Below, one piece after another: positions 7,903-18,500 of a stretch of DNA of 19,366 nucleotides (position 1 is the first letter of the stretch; every line of letters begins with the position of its first letter). The notes below the pieces were generated by a model. The model searched no databases. It had not been told where the DNA came from and saw only the letters and a list, made by a program, of their open reading frames with translations. This DNA comes from Stephanodiscus triporus (taxonomy: Eukaryota; Bacillariophyta; Thalassiosirophyceae; Thalassiosirales; Thalassiosiraceae). Position numbers and translations under genes: made by a program. The stretch lies in contig JALLAZ010000446.1 of the NCBI GenBank assembly GCA_036939755.1, forward strand, positions 1 through 19,366, in the 5' to 3' direction.

Positions 7903-9756
7903 ATGGACGTTCGCTCATGGCAGTCGTTCATTGCCATGAATCGGGAGCCTCCGCCGGCCGACGAATTCGACGACACGATGCATCGTCGCCGTGGCGCCGG
8001 CAACGTGACGACGACGGCGGCGGCGTCGTCCTCCTCGGTCTCCTCCGTAGCCGGCCTCCACGGCGGGAATTACTACGACCTGACGGGGTCCGTCGACGAC
8101 GACGTCGTCGTTGATAGTAGTCCGCGCTTCGGCGGCGACGTGTACTGCCGCGGCGCGGCTATGGATGACGGGAGGGCGTATGTGGGAGAAGGAGGGGAGT
8201 CCTCAGCCCGCAACGCTTACAAGCGGCCCAAGCCGTGGCGACGAGGCGTCGTCGACGTGATTGATCTGGTGGGTTGTTCCTCTTCGGAGGACCACGACGA
8301 CGAGGAGGACGACGACGAGGAGGAGGACGACGGGATGAGGAAGAAGCGATCCCTCCAGCGGTTGCCGCCGCCCCCTCCCACAATGCGACGGAAGAGGTCG
8401 AGGAGACCGCTAGCGCCGAACAACGACGATCTCGTTCCTCGCCTTGTAGAGCACATGAATCTCCCCCCGAGGAGAACGCTCGACGGCGCCACGGTAACCT
8501 TCGGCCTGCTCGGCCTTGTTGACGTCCTGAGGGACGGGAGTACGCTCACTTGCGAGGGCAATCCCGCCTCGAGCATGACTAAGCTCCTCGAGCCGGTCCA
8601 TCGTCCCCCGTCGCAGTGCGCGTCGTCCGATCACTCGTCGTCGTCGCCGCTCCCGTTCAACCGCCAGCCCCTGCACTACCAACAGGACGACAACTTCTCG
8701 TGCGGATATCGCAATCTCCAGATGCTAATAAGCGGCATGATGCCGACGCTCGGCGCCGTTTTCCCGGGGGGGGTGCCATGCGTCGGGGAGATACAGCGCA
8801 CGATGGAGGAGCTCTGGGGCAAGGGATTCGACCGACGCAACGCGGAGCACCACAGACATTCCCTCGTGGGGAAGAGGACGTGGATCGGGACCGTCGAGGT
8901 TTGGTGCGTTTTGAATTTGTACATGTATTCTCCAATCGAGGACCTTTCATATCTTGCAACGTTCGCACCCTTCGTCCCTCATCTCTTATAAAATTCTTTC
9001 TGGGATTCCCTCGCCCGTCGAAACAGGTCATACCTGAGTTACAAGCGCGTCGATTCGATCATCGTTCAATTCATCAAAACTTCGGAGAATCGCGCGCTGC
9101 TCGGAAAATTCGTATGGGCGTACTTTGGCAGAATGTGCGGCTGTTCTTGTCGCGGCGAGGGCCACTGCGGTGACGACGACGACAATGACGACTGCGCCAT
9201 GGGAGGGCGTTATCGTTCCAAGGCGACGTCCCCGCTCTGTTTGGAGTACGCCGATAATTTGATCCGCTTAATTACGAAACCGAACTTCGATTCGCTGCTC
9301 GCCGCTGCGGGGGACGGGGGGGGAGGGACGAGGACGGGACGACGGCGGTGCGAGTGCTCGCTCCCCCCGCTGTACCTGCAGTGGGAGGGACACTCCGTGA
9401 CAGTCGTCGGGATACGGAAGATCGACAACGCTGACGGAAGACCCCCGTCCTTCGCCTTGGTCGTATTCTGTCCCCAGAAGAACGTCGCCGACGTCAACGG
9501 CGCGTTGGCAAGAGAGTTCACGTCGAGGATAGCCGACGGCTTCGATTTTGCAGATTCGGAATCCCCGTCGTCATTGGGGAATAGGGCAATCCAATCCGTC
9601 ATGGAACTCCCGGCGAACAGACTACTTCAGAAGGACTGTCAAATATTGCTCTCCGTCCCTCGCGTCATCGACGAAGGGGAGAGCTATCGGAGAAAATTCT
9701 GTTCAAACAAACTCGGTTTCATCAATGCCGTGTCGATTGACGACAGCACACTTTGA
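7903..9756 (+). CDS. C78-family (UFSP/ZUFSP-like) cysteine protease
   Basis: Joining 7903-8903 to 9027-9756 gives a 576-residue protein. C78 peptidases cleave UFM1 or, in the ZUFSP/ZUP1 branch, K63-linked ubiquitin chains. Residues 1-250 are disordered and rich in Ser, Asp and basic runs, with VVDVIDLV at 116-123 followed by an acidic stretch, resembling a SUMO-interaction motif. The catalytic domain starts at HYQQDDNFSCGYRNLQML with C267 as nucleophile, followed by GKRTWIGTVEVW across the splice site and QWEGHSVTVVGI with H456. In ZUFSP the third catalytic residue is Asp in an LDP motif; here that site reads VVFCPQ with C482. The His-before-Asp order fits ZUFSP better than UFSP2, which uses DPH. 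ACCATGG around 7903 is a good start context; 7935 is an alternative ATG. No zinc fingers or ubiquitin-binding helices of animal ZUFSP are evident. Confidence 0.8.
8904..9026 (+). other. Intron of the C78 protease gene
   Basis: GTGCGT at 8904 and GAAACAG ending at 9026 give a 123-nt GT-AG intron in phase 2. Splicing rebuilds a Trp codon and yields WIGTVEVWSYLSYKRVDSI, which continues the C78 domain. Unspliced, the first frame runs to a stop near 8991 with unrelated text. Confidence 0.85.
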
Positions 9757-10349
9757 GAATATTCTTGTATTTTTTTAATTAAGAACTCAGCATTTGTAAT
9801 GAAAGTATATTTATCAAGTTTTAGTCATGTAATCTGTTGGTATCTGTCCATGTTGGATTTGAACCGGATGAATGATTTTCCATGCTCAATGTTAGTGTCA
9901 ACCCTGATGCTTTGGGGGTTGGGACTTGGTAATAAAGATCATGGTTTCATTTCATTCAGATGAATTTAATGAATGAAAGTTTATCCATTAGGGAGGAAGC
10001 ACCTGATCTCTCCAATCACCACTTTTAAAGGCAGATACTGGTGCCATGCTGAAAAGAAGGGGCTGTACTACATTCCTGGCAAACATTGGCATTGTCCGTC
10101 CACCAGCACCAACTGGATACAGGTCAACCAGGGCTTCATCCAGAGCACATGTTCATGTTTGCTTTGGTTAAAAAATTGATGCTATCCTTGCTCTCATGGC
10201 ATGATATCCTTTAAAATATAAGAAGTAGGCTAACACTAAGATTGCTTGATTGGATTATTTCATATTAGATAAGAGATGAGATTATCATTACCCAATACAA
10301 CAAGGGCTTAGTCAATTTTGGCAAAGACAAAAATCATGGGTACTCATCC
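9757..10349. other. Intergenic stretch, no gene seen
   Basis: A/T-rich DNA follows the protease stop. Short frames exist on both strands (for example plus 9973-10179) but none has recognisable motifs or support from splice sites. No clear poly(A) signal was found directly after 9756. Confidence 0.4.
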
Positions 10350-11190
10350 CAAAAACTTGTCCAACAAGAGTGATGGTAAGAAAGTGATGATAGGTCCATA
10401 TGCATATCCATTCCATTCCATGTGAAGGGTGTCAATCATCTTGTATATGTTTGACATTGATGTGGGATCCATGTTGAGTGGATCCACAGACTTGACCACC
10501 TCACAGCAATACAGTTTGTTGTCTAACAGTTATCCAGATTCCCCCAGCTAGCTTCCATAAACTTGGCCAAAAAGAGTGATGATAACAAAGTCATAAAGAA
10601 AATCATCCACAGCATACGAAGGTTGTCAAACACCTCGTTTTGAACTGTTCCACCTGGTTTAGGAGCCTCAACCACTGCCCAAGTGCTTCAATCAGCACCA
10701 AGCAGTACTCAATTTTTTTTGCCAATAACCGTGATGGTTACAAAGTGATGAAGAGTCCATATGCACATCCATTGCATATGAAGGATGAAGGATGTTAATC
10801 ACCTTGTATATGTTCGACATTGATTTGGGATCGATCTCGAGTAGATCTAAAGCCTCAACTACCTCACAACACTACAGTTTGTTGTTCGGCAGCTACCCTG
10901 AATCCCAGCTTACTTCTGCATAAACTTGGCTGGAATAAGAGTAATTGTGATTGTACTACTACTTTGTACTTGTACTGATAAAATGATGATAGGTCCATAC
11001 ATATGAAGGATGTCAATCACCTTCTTGTATATGTTTGACATTGATATTGATGTCAGATCCATATTCAGTGGATCTACAGCCTCAATCACTTCACTTAAGT
11101 ATATCTTTATCATTAGTTGCCTGGGAGTTACCCCCAGCCCCAGAATCCTTGCTCCTGACTTCTTCCAACAAATCCTTTTTTTAAGTTAGG
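10350..11190 (-). repeat. Degenerate tandem array of about 200-bp coding-like units
   Basis: Units begin near 10352, 10560, 10712 and 10920, each with an AACTTG-CCAA-AAGAGTGATG-type start, and share blocks such as CTTGTATATGTTTGACATTG and CAATACAGTTTGTTG. On the minus strand the units read as variants of one peptide: CCEVVKSVDPLNMDPTSMSN then IYKMIDTLHM (left unit), CCEVVEALDLLEIDPKSMSN then IYKVINILH, and LSEVIEAVDPLNMDLTSISM then SNIYKKVIDILHM (right unit). A shorter, more diverged unit lies between the first two. Stops and frameshifts interrupt every unit, so this is a decayed repeat-protein gene or an old satellite of coding origin. The family is not recognised. Confidence 0.6.
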
Positions 11191-11224
11191 AGGGGAGGAC
11201 GATAAAAATTCACAGTGCACTTAC

Positions 11225-11442
11225 TGTCTTTGCTGATGAGACAATTTCTTAAGCTGAGGTCGGGCATAAATCTCTGCTTTCTCAACCAGAAGATGGCACA
11301 GATGGTGCCTGGGGAGTAATATGCCTTCAACTGTAACTGTAGCAACTCTGTCATAGTACATCATTTGGCAAAGCCAAAGCCACAGCTGACATTGTTGGTG
11401 TTGGCATCGGTGATTGGTGGGGTTGCGTTGGACACATGACAC
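11225..11442 (-). other. Possible minus-strand exon with GTAAGT donor
   Basis: A minus-strand frame starting with ATG at 11440-11442 ends in LKKLSHQQR next to a perfect GTAAGT donor (complement of 11219-11224). The protein text (Cys/His/Gln-rich start, then VATVTVEGILLPRHHLCHLL) is not recognised. It points toward the decayed repeat array and could be its first exon. Confidence 0.25.
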
Positions 11443-11686
11443 TGTCTATAATATCTCCGCTGGTTTTTTCACATTGCTATCATTAAGGAGTGAATAGTAT
11501 GTCTCGCTATGGATGTTCTTGGCTGCAATTTGGAAGCGTCATGGCCATGAAGAATTTTAGAATTACTCTACTGAATTTGAGTGCTGACGGACCAAGGACA
11601 GACTGACAGAGTACCCAATTTCAATTTTCACGTCCCGAAAAAAATGACGACAAACCGAACATGAGAATTACGTGAGGTCATTCGCC
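11443..11686. other. Upstream region of CTF18
   Basis: No gene is seen. CACGTCCCGAAAAAAATGACG lies about 50 bases before the CTF18 start and, on the other strand, has a TTTTTTCGGGA run resembling an E2F site. That would suit an S-phase gene but is weak evidence. Confidence 0.3.
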
Positions 11687-14600
11687 ATGGACGAGGAGTA
11701 TTTCAACGAGGACGACCTGATCGGCGATTACATCGCCCACCATGCCGACGAGGAAATGGACGAGGGGGAACCCCCGCACGACGACGTCCATGTCGCGGAG
11801 CCGGACGACTGCGACTACGACTACGACTACGACCGCATCATCGAGAAGGATGGGTCGCATGCCGCCGCCGCATCATCCGATCGCGGGACCGTCCCGCCCG
11901 CGAGGGATGGCGGAGACGACCCCGGTGGCGCCGTGAACGACGACGACGACGACGGCGACGACGTCCGCCGGCCCCCGGGGGTCATCCCCGGTAGGTCCGC
12001 CCACGACGACCCGTACCGGTTCGAGCGCTACGCCGGCCTCGCGTCGTGGCGCCGGGCCTCCGCCGTCGCCTGCGACGGCGGCGCCACCACCATGGAGGCG
12101 ACCGGGTGGAGGAAGGGGGGATCCGCCAAGAGGGCGGCGCGCGACGACGACGACGACGAAGACGAAGACGAAGACGAAGACGACGACGACCTGGACGGCG
12201 GACGGGCGCGCGAGGCCTCCGACACGACGAACGACGGGCGGGTCGGCGGATCATCGCGGGGGACGTCCGGGGGAGGCGGGGGCGACGCGCAGCTCGTTCG
12301 CTTCCTGGAGAGGGCCGAGATGAACGTCCTGGGACGGTCCTGGGGATGGAGGGGGGTCGACCGCCGACGCGACGATCGACGAAATCGCCTCCTCGGCTCC
12401 AGAGGGAACGAAAACGTCTCCGGAAATGACCGCCTCCTCCCGAGATTGGGCGAGGGGAGCGTGCCGATCACGCTGGCGGACGGCACGCGAACGTACGTCG
12501 GGAGAACCCCCGGCGCGACCGGCGGCGGCGATGCGGTAGGGGGCAAAAAGGTACCGATCGTCGAGAACGTCGAGGGGCGGCAGCGGGGGGAGGAGGGGTG
12601 CCTGCTCGGCGTGCCCATGTCCGAATTGGTCCGTCGCGCCGACATTCTACAAAAACGGGCGATCCGGCGCAAGGTCGAGCGAGAGGCACGGTACGGAAAG
12701 GCTTCCATCGCCGACGACGGCGATAACGAAGACGGAGAGGGGGATCCCGATGTCGCACATTACCAGGCCGCCACGGTGGAGAATGACAACCGCCCATCGG
12801 ACGATTCACCCGAGGGTCGAAATGACGAGGGGGGGGAAATCTCATTCCATAGACGCACTCGAACTATCGAGAAGAAGCGTCGGGAGCAGAAGTCGATGCA
12901 GCTCCAGCAGAGGCTGTGGGTAGACAAGCACGCGCCCTCCTCCATCTCACACCTGCTGTCGGACGAGCGCACGAATCGCGAGGTGCTGAGGGCGCTTCGG
13001 GCGTGGGATCCGTACGTCTTCAGGAGGGAGGCACCGAGCAGGCCGGCGCCGCCGGCCTATCCCTCGAGGTACGGACAACATCACCATCAGCAGCATGGAA
13101 ATGACGGGAAGGATAACAACAACAATAACAACAACAACGGAGGGGGGAGGTACAATCAGGGCAGGGGCGATCAGCAGCAACGCAAGAGGGCCAAGGACGT
13201 CGACGACGCATCCGATGGCAGGGCGGAGAATCGTCTTCAGCGGATCGACGTCCGTCCGGACGAATCGTCCCGCGTCATACTCCTATCAGGCCCGCCCGGC
13301 GTTGGAAAGACGACGCTCGCGCACGTCGTGTGCAAGCACGCCGGGTATCGCGCCGTAGAGGTCAACGCCAGCGACGAGCGGACCGGGTCGGCGTTGACGG
13401 AGCGCGTCGTCCGGGCCATGGAGGGGACCACCATCGACCTCGGCGGTGCGGGCGGCGACGAGGGCGAGCGTCGTAGGGCGGGCAAGCCCAACTGCATCAT
13501 CCTGGACGAAATCGACGGCGCCGATGCCAAGGCGTCCATCGCGGCCCTGGTGGACATAATCCGCGCTGACGTTCCGCAGCCGGCGGGCTCCTCGTCGTCG
13601 TCGAGGGGGAAGAGGGGCAGGGGCGCGACGACGCCGTACCTCCGTCGTCCCATCATCCTGATTTGCAATCACAAGTACGCGCCCGCCCTGCGTCCGATAC
13701 TGCCCTACGCGCGCCAGTTCGACGTCCAGCCTCCCAATCCGGAGAGGCTGACTGGCCGTCTGCGTGCGGTGCTCGCGGCCGAGCGCATGTCCGTCGTGGC
13801 CGGGGGGATGCTCCTGCGTCGTCTCGTGGCTGGCACGGGCGGTGACGTTCGCAGCTGCCTCTACGCGCTGCAATTCGCTAGCGCCCGGGCGCGGGAGCTG
13901 GCCGTCAGGAAGCGCGAGCGCGAGGGGGCGGGGAAATCGAAAGGCGATAATGACGCGTTGATGGTGGATATCTCGTCGACGCTTATGGCCACTTTGGGGG
14001 ATAACGGCAACGGCATGAAGGACATGCAGGGCGACGTATCCAGCACGGTGGCGACCGTGTTTCGCAAGGGAAAGGCGCAGACGCAAGATATCAACCGAAA
14101 CAAACGACAGAAGACGACCAACGGGTCTTCCGGCAAAAAGGCGTCCTTGCCCAAGGGAGTGGACGTCGTCCTCAAGGTCGTCGATCACTTCGGGGATAAT
14201 TCTAAGACGCTGGATTGCCTTTGGATGAACGTCAATCGCGTATCGTACGTCGACCCGACGCTCGATCGATGCTGCAGTGCCTTCGAATGGCTGTCGGCCG
14301 CCGACATGTATCGCTCCCACAAGTCCAACGTCGCCATGAATAACAGCGCCGAACACCAATCGATGCAAAAGTACTATATTCCCACCGCGGCGGCGGCCAT
14401 TCACCTGCTTTGCTGTGTGGAAACGCGGCCGGATTTGACTTTCTCAACTAGGCCACTTTCAGATTGCCACTATCAGAATCAGGCAAATGAGTCATTAGTC
14501 CATAGGTTTGTGGAGGGATTACCTCCTCGCACCAGGCGTGGAATTGGTATTGGGACGGATACGGTTGTTTCCGATGTGATTCCCTATGGATTGTGGTTGC

Positions 14601-15268
14601 TGTCTGCGGGTGAAGGAAAGCATGCGTTGTCAAGGCCAGTGTCGTCTGTTGATATTCTCAGTGCCGAGGAGAAGCTTGCCTTTAGTGCACACGTGCAAAC
14701 GCTGAGAGATCTTGGCCTGACATACGTCAAAGATGGTGGAACATATGATTACAAGAATCCCAATAATCTTCGGTTGGAACCTGAAATTGACAAACTTGTC
14801 AAATTTGAGTTCATGGATGATTGTATCGGTCGAAAGGAAATACCCTCTCTGTTAAAGGAGCTTCTCGCGCACGGTGCGACAGTTGCTGCGTTGAGAGAAC
14901 GAGAAAGCGAGGTCTTAATTGCGCAGCAAGCTTCCGCATCGAGAGAGAAGGATAAGCAGAAACCAAAAGAAGATGTTATCGCACCTGCAGTAGCCGAAAA
15001 GCCGCCTGCAGTCACACCTAATAAAGGGTCCAATACTTCTGTCTCTAATTCTTCGGCCGCGAAGAATTTCTTGGGCTTTAGGGCCTTGGCTGCCAAGGAG
15101 GCGAAGTCTGTCCGTAGAGCCGCCATCGTTGGATTCGACCGATCCAAGACGATGAAGCTTTCCAACACGGGCAGTGGGGTTGAGATATCAAAGGTGATTC
15201 GATTCAAATATCAGAAGGGATTCACGCAGGCTGTTCGAGCCCCTTGTCAGATTGAAGATTTGCTTTGA
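11687..15268 (+). CDS. CTF18: Chromosome transmission fidelity protein 18, clamp-loader subunit
   Basis: This intronless 1193-residue protein is the large subunit of the Ctf18-RFC complex, which loads PCNA at replication forks and supports sister-chromatid cohesion. Start ATG 11687 (GCCATGG) is preferred over an in-frame GTG at 11672. Residues 1-400 are acidic and disordered. The RFC box begins [20 protein letters not shown] at 410. A low-complexity insert with an Asn run precedes Walker [10 protein letters not shown] (K541), then Walker B LDEID (D607-D610), sensor 1 [13 protein letters not shown] (N661) and sensor 2 GGDVRSCL (R722). VNASDERT follows Walker A as in Ctf18. The C-terminal end [14 protein letters not shown] then CQIEDLL matches the conserved motif that binds Dcc1 and Ctf8. 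RFC1 is excluded by this end and the absence of a BRCT domain. GC content drops sharply from about codon 918 onward. Confidence 0.93.
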   Translation: MDEEYFNEDDLIGDYIAHHADEEMDEGEPPHDDVHVAEPDDCDYDYDYDRIIEKDGSHAAAASSDRGTVPPARDGGDDPGGAVNDDDDDGDDVRRPPGVIPGRSAHDDPYRFERYAGLASWRRASAVACDGGATTMEATGWRKGGSAKRAARDDDDDEDEDEDEDDDDLDGGRAREASDTTNDGRVGGSSRGTSGGGGGDAQLVRFLERAEMNVLGRSWGWRGVDRRRDDRRNRLLGSRGNENVSGNDRLLPRLGEGSVPITLADGTRTYVGRTPGATGGGDAVGGKKVPIVENVEGRQRGEEGCLLGVPMSELVRRADILQKRAIRRKVEREARYGKASIADDGDNEDGEGDPDVAHYQAATVENDNRPSDDSPEGRNDEGGEISFHRRTRTIEKKRREQKSMQLQQRLWVDKHAPSSISHLLSDERTNREVLRALRAWDPYVFRREAPSRPAPPAYPSRYGQHHHQQHGNDGKDNNNNNNNNGGGRYNQGRGDQQQRKRAKDVDDASDGRAENRLQRIDVRPDESSRVILLSGPPGVGKTTLAHVVCKHAGYRAVEVNASDERTGSALTERVVRAMEGTTIDLGGAGGDEGERRRAGKPNCIILDEIDGADAKASIAALVDIIRADVPQPAGSSSSSRGKRGRGATTPYLRRPIILICNHKYAPALRPILPYARQFDVQPPNPERLTGRLRAVLAAERMSVVAGGMLLRRLVAGTGGDVRSCLYALQFASARARELAVRKREREGAGKSKGDNDALMVDISSTLMATLGDNGNGMKDMQGDVSSTVATVFRKGKAQTQDINRNKRQKTTNGSSGKKASLPKGVDVVLKVVDHFGDNSKTLDCLWMNVNRVSYVDPTLDRCCSAFEWLSAADMYRSHKSNVAMNNSAEHQSMQKYYIPTAAAAIHLLCCVETRPDLTFSTRPLSDCHYQNQANESLVHRFVEGLPPRTRRGIGIGTDTVVSDVIPYGLWLLSAGEGKHALSRPVSSVDILSAEEKLAFSAHVQTLRDLGLTYVKDGGTYDYKNPNNLRLEPEIDKLVKFEFMDDCIGRKEIPSLLKELLAHGATVAALRERESEVLIAQQASASREKDKQKPKEDVIAPAVAEKPPAVTPNKGSNTSVSNSSAAKNFLGFRALAAKEAKSVRRAAIVGFDRSKTMKLSNTGSGVEISKVIRFKYQKGFTQAVRAPCQIEDLL

Positions 15269-15437
15269 TGCGCTACTTCCTCCATTTGAAGGAGGATCGG
15301 GATTGATTTTGTCACCTCACTTTCGAACATAGTGAATGAGATGCATGAAAACTATGCTACGTATGCTTGACCTCAGCTGACAACAAAAGTAAACTTAAAC
15401 TTAAACCTTAACAAATATTTCATATCGTAGTTCGTAA

Positions 15438-15443
15438 AATAAA
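15438..15443 (+). terminator. Candidate poly(A) signal of CTF18
   Basis: AATAAA lies 170 bases after the CTF18 stop codon and 40 bases before the hairpin. Confidence 0.45.
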
Positions 15444-15482
15444 AGTGGGCCACGATACTTATAGTCATTCTTGAGACGGTCA

Positions 15483-15510
15483 CCTGGCCTGGTGAACCAG
15501 CCAGGCCAGG
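15483..15510. terminator. Perfect hairpin between convergent genes
   Basis: CCTGGCCTGG (15483-15492) and CCAGGCCAGG (15501-15510) are exact inverse copies separated by eight bases, TGAACCAG. The stem is GC-rich and stable on either strand, and lies in the likely 3' untranslated zone of both genes. A role in RNA 3'-end formation or transcript separation is inference. Confidence 0.6.
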
Positions 15511-15554
15511 GTGCTAATAGCAATATCTTTTGCACAATTCTTCCACTCGTGCAT

Positions 15555-18500
15555 TTAATTAGGCCCTTCGCCTAGAAACATATCTACTTTGTCGAACATG
15601 CTGTCATATTCATCTTCGTTGTCAATGATGCTGTCATCCAGGTCTTCCAAAGGAGATGGGGGATTGACCTCCTCAATTATGCTCTCATATTCATCTTCGT
15701 GTGGGGGGTTGACCTCCTCTCCAGCAGGTGGTAATGGAGTCTTCTCAATAGTCGAGCCGATACCATACAAATTCCAATATTCACGTATCGTCATGTCATA
15801 CTTATCCTCCCATCGCTCACATCGATTGAACCTGTCATCGTTCCAGTCATCGCTATAAATCTCTGTATTTACCTCGTCGTCTCCATTGGGGATGCATCGT
15901 ATTGGAGGAGGTGGCGGAGGTTTCACAGTGGTAACAGTTGACGTTTGCCCAGGAGCAGGTACCCTTGGAGTCGATGGCGGCGATAGTGTTACAGGCTTTG
16001 GAGTTGGCTTAGGCGTGATGCGATTGGGTTTAGGCGTGATGCGATTAAATAGCGTTGGCGTGTATGTTGGCACGTATGTTGGCACGACGTATGTTGGCAT
16101 GTATGTCACGTATGTTGGCATGTATGTCGGATTTGGTAGGACGATATTTCCATCCCCATGTGCAGTGTCTCCTCCGTTGAAACTATCAAACTCGCCTTCT
16201 CCTTCCGCACCTTCAAAGTCCAATTCAAATTCTGGTGAGATAACCTCCATTTGGAGCGGCGCATTGCCCACAACCTCATCATTGACCAAAAGGGAGGCAG
16301 GAATTGCTAGTACCTTGCACATATCATACACTTCACAAACCTCGGCAGAAGTGGCTTGACATCCATCCTCTGCAAAGCAACAGAGATAATTTTTGCAGAC
16401 TTTTTCGCAATGAAGTCTGCCAATTTGCGTCTGATAATCACCACACCTCTGCTGAACATTATCCTTCATCTGGAGCAATTCTTCAGTCGTGAAATTCCCA
16501 TTCGTGAAAGTCCCATCAGCATTGGGATAAGAGAGGGTACCAAGATCCCCTTCGGCCATAAGCGATGGTAGTAAAGTGTCTCCAATCATGTCCGGAGGCA
16601 ATGCGATGTTATTTCCGTCGACACTGGGGCCAAAAAGGTCTGGTGCAGCTACGTCAAGTTCAGAAACATCATCAGTCTTCTCATCGTCGCCGTCATCGGG
16701 CTTATCTTCGAAAACATCAGACAAATCCACCAACATTATTGCACACGCAGCATACACATCACATATCATGCTCTTGTCGTCCTGACAATTTTCGACATTA
16801 TCAGAAGTATCAAAGCAACAAAAGTGATTTGCACATACTTTTTCACACTGTTCCCTCCCATTTTTATGCTTGACGTTAGACTCCGCACAGTACTCATTGA
16901 TATATTTTTCCCGAATTTGTTGCCACTCCAAACCATCCTCGATTATAACCTCTGGACTGATGTGAGCATCATTTGCATCCTCGACATGATTAGATGATCC
17001 ACCAGCTTGCTGATTTTCTTCGATAGGGCCATCTTCAGCAAATAAGACCTCGCATGCAGCAAAGATCCTGCAAAGCTTGTTGTCGTCGTTACGACAGTTA
17101 TGCCCCTCGATGTCGAAGCAGCAAATGTGATCATGGCATACCTGCTGACATTCCCATCTACCCGCAGCCGAAGATAACTCTTCAGGATTACAATAGTCAT
17201 CTACTGACTTTGCCATATTGAATAGATCATCTTGAGAATATTGGCCATGCCCGGCGATGACTTTAACGGCATCTGCCAACGTTCCATCGTCACCCGATTT
17301 CATCGGCACATATTCTTGGTGGACCTTACCATCGCTACTCTGAACTGAGAATCCAATGAGAGCACTGCTCATAACAGTAACGGCAATGGCAAACAAAACC
17401 GCAATGCAGCGATTAATCGTTCGCTGTCCAGGACGATAATATATCCCATCGTCAGTCTTCAATCCATGATAAGAATTTCCTCCCTCATCGATAAATGGTG
17501 TTAAGGTTGCCCTCCGATTCCTGACGATAGAGCTCTTGATGATAGCTTCAGGGTCAATCCAGGAACCCCTCCTCATATCAATCTTATGTTTTCCCCCTTC
17601 ACCATTCACTTCATCGTCATCATTGGTGGGCAATAAATCCCATTGACTTACGTGTCGGCGATCGCTGCGGCTAACACTAGGTTTGTCAACTCTATCATCA
17701 CCTTCACAATTCGATTCTGAAGAACGGCTATGTTCATCCTCATTGCTCGCCCATCGAAAGGCACCAGAGAAGGACCCGAAGGACCACATGGATTCACTCT
17801 CGACTGTGCCCCGCCGATTTTTTGGCCGTTTCCCAGTATTGAAGTCTGAGGGTAGAAGCATTACCGAATCCTTCATGACATAGGTATCGCTGTCAGCCTT
17901 TTGAAGAGGTCGAATTTGATCAGCTTCTTCGGGAAAGTCTTCTTTACTTGCTGATGCGGCGGCCTTCGAAAGGTTGGAATCGCTATTAGGAGACATGGTC
18001 AATATTTCACCCAAGAGAGTCACCCTCTCTGAAATATTGTCCTTGAGGTGGTGGGTCTTCTCTTCCAAAATATCCTTGACGTTGGTCAAACGCCTGGTCA
18101 AACCCCCTCTGAGATTTTGATACCGCATAGAGCTTGGGCGGTGAGTTTCATTCTCATCTTCATCTTGATTGTCTGAATGCGTGCGTAATAATTTTTCAAT
18201 TACTCGATTGTCAATTACAGGTGTGGCGCAAGATCCCCCCGACTCTGAAGACTTGATAGATGGGTCAGTAAACTGATTACGAAGGTCATACGTATTTCCT
18301 CCCATGGGGATAGAAGCTATGAGCATTGCATGTTCATCAATACCCTCGTCAGCGGCAACTTTCTCATCAGATTCACTGATGATCTCTTCCAAGGATCTCC
18401 CAGCGACGCTGTCACTGCCGCTGCTAGGTCGACGACGCTGCCTAATCGATAGCATCGGGGCGGGACCGTCGCCCCCATCGCCGACGTCGTCGTCGCTGTC

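Larger units (their letters stand above)
15269..15554. other. Convergent 3' intergenic region
   Basis: This 286-bp gap separates the stop codons of CTF18 and the minus-strand membrane-protein gene, so both 3' ends must lie within or near it. It holds a plus-strand AATAAA and a strong hairpin, described separately. Confidence 0.8.

Noticed and set aside
9973..10179. Plus-strand 68-codon frame
   Set aside because: No motif, splice site or neighbour supports it; the opposite strand is similarly open.
13286..14404. Long minus-strand frame of 372 codons
   Set aside because: It is antisense to the AAA+ core of CTF18 and arises from GC-rich codon use there.
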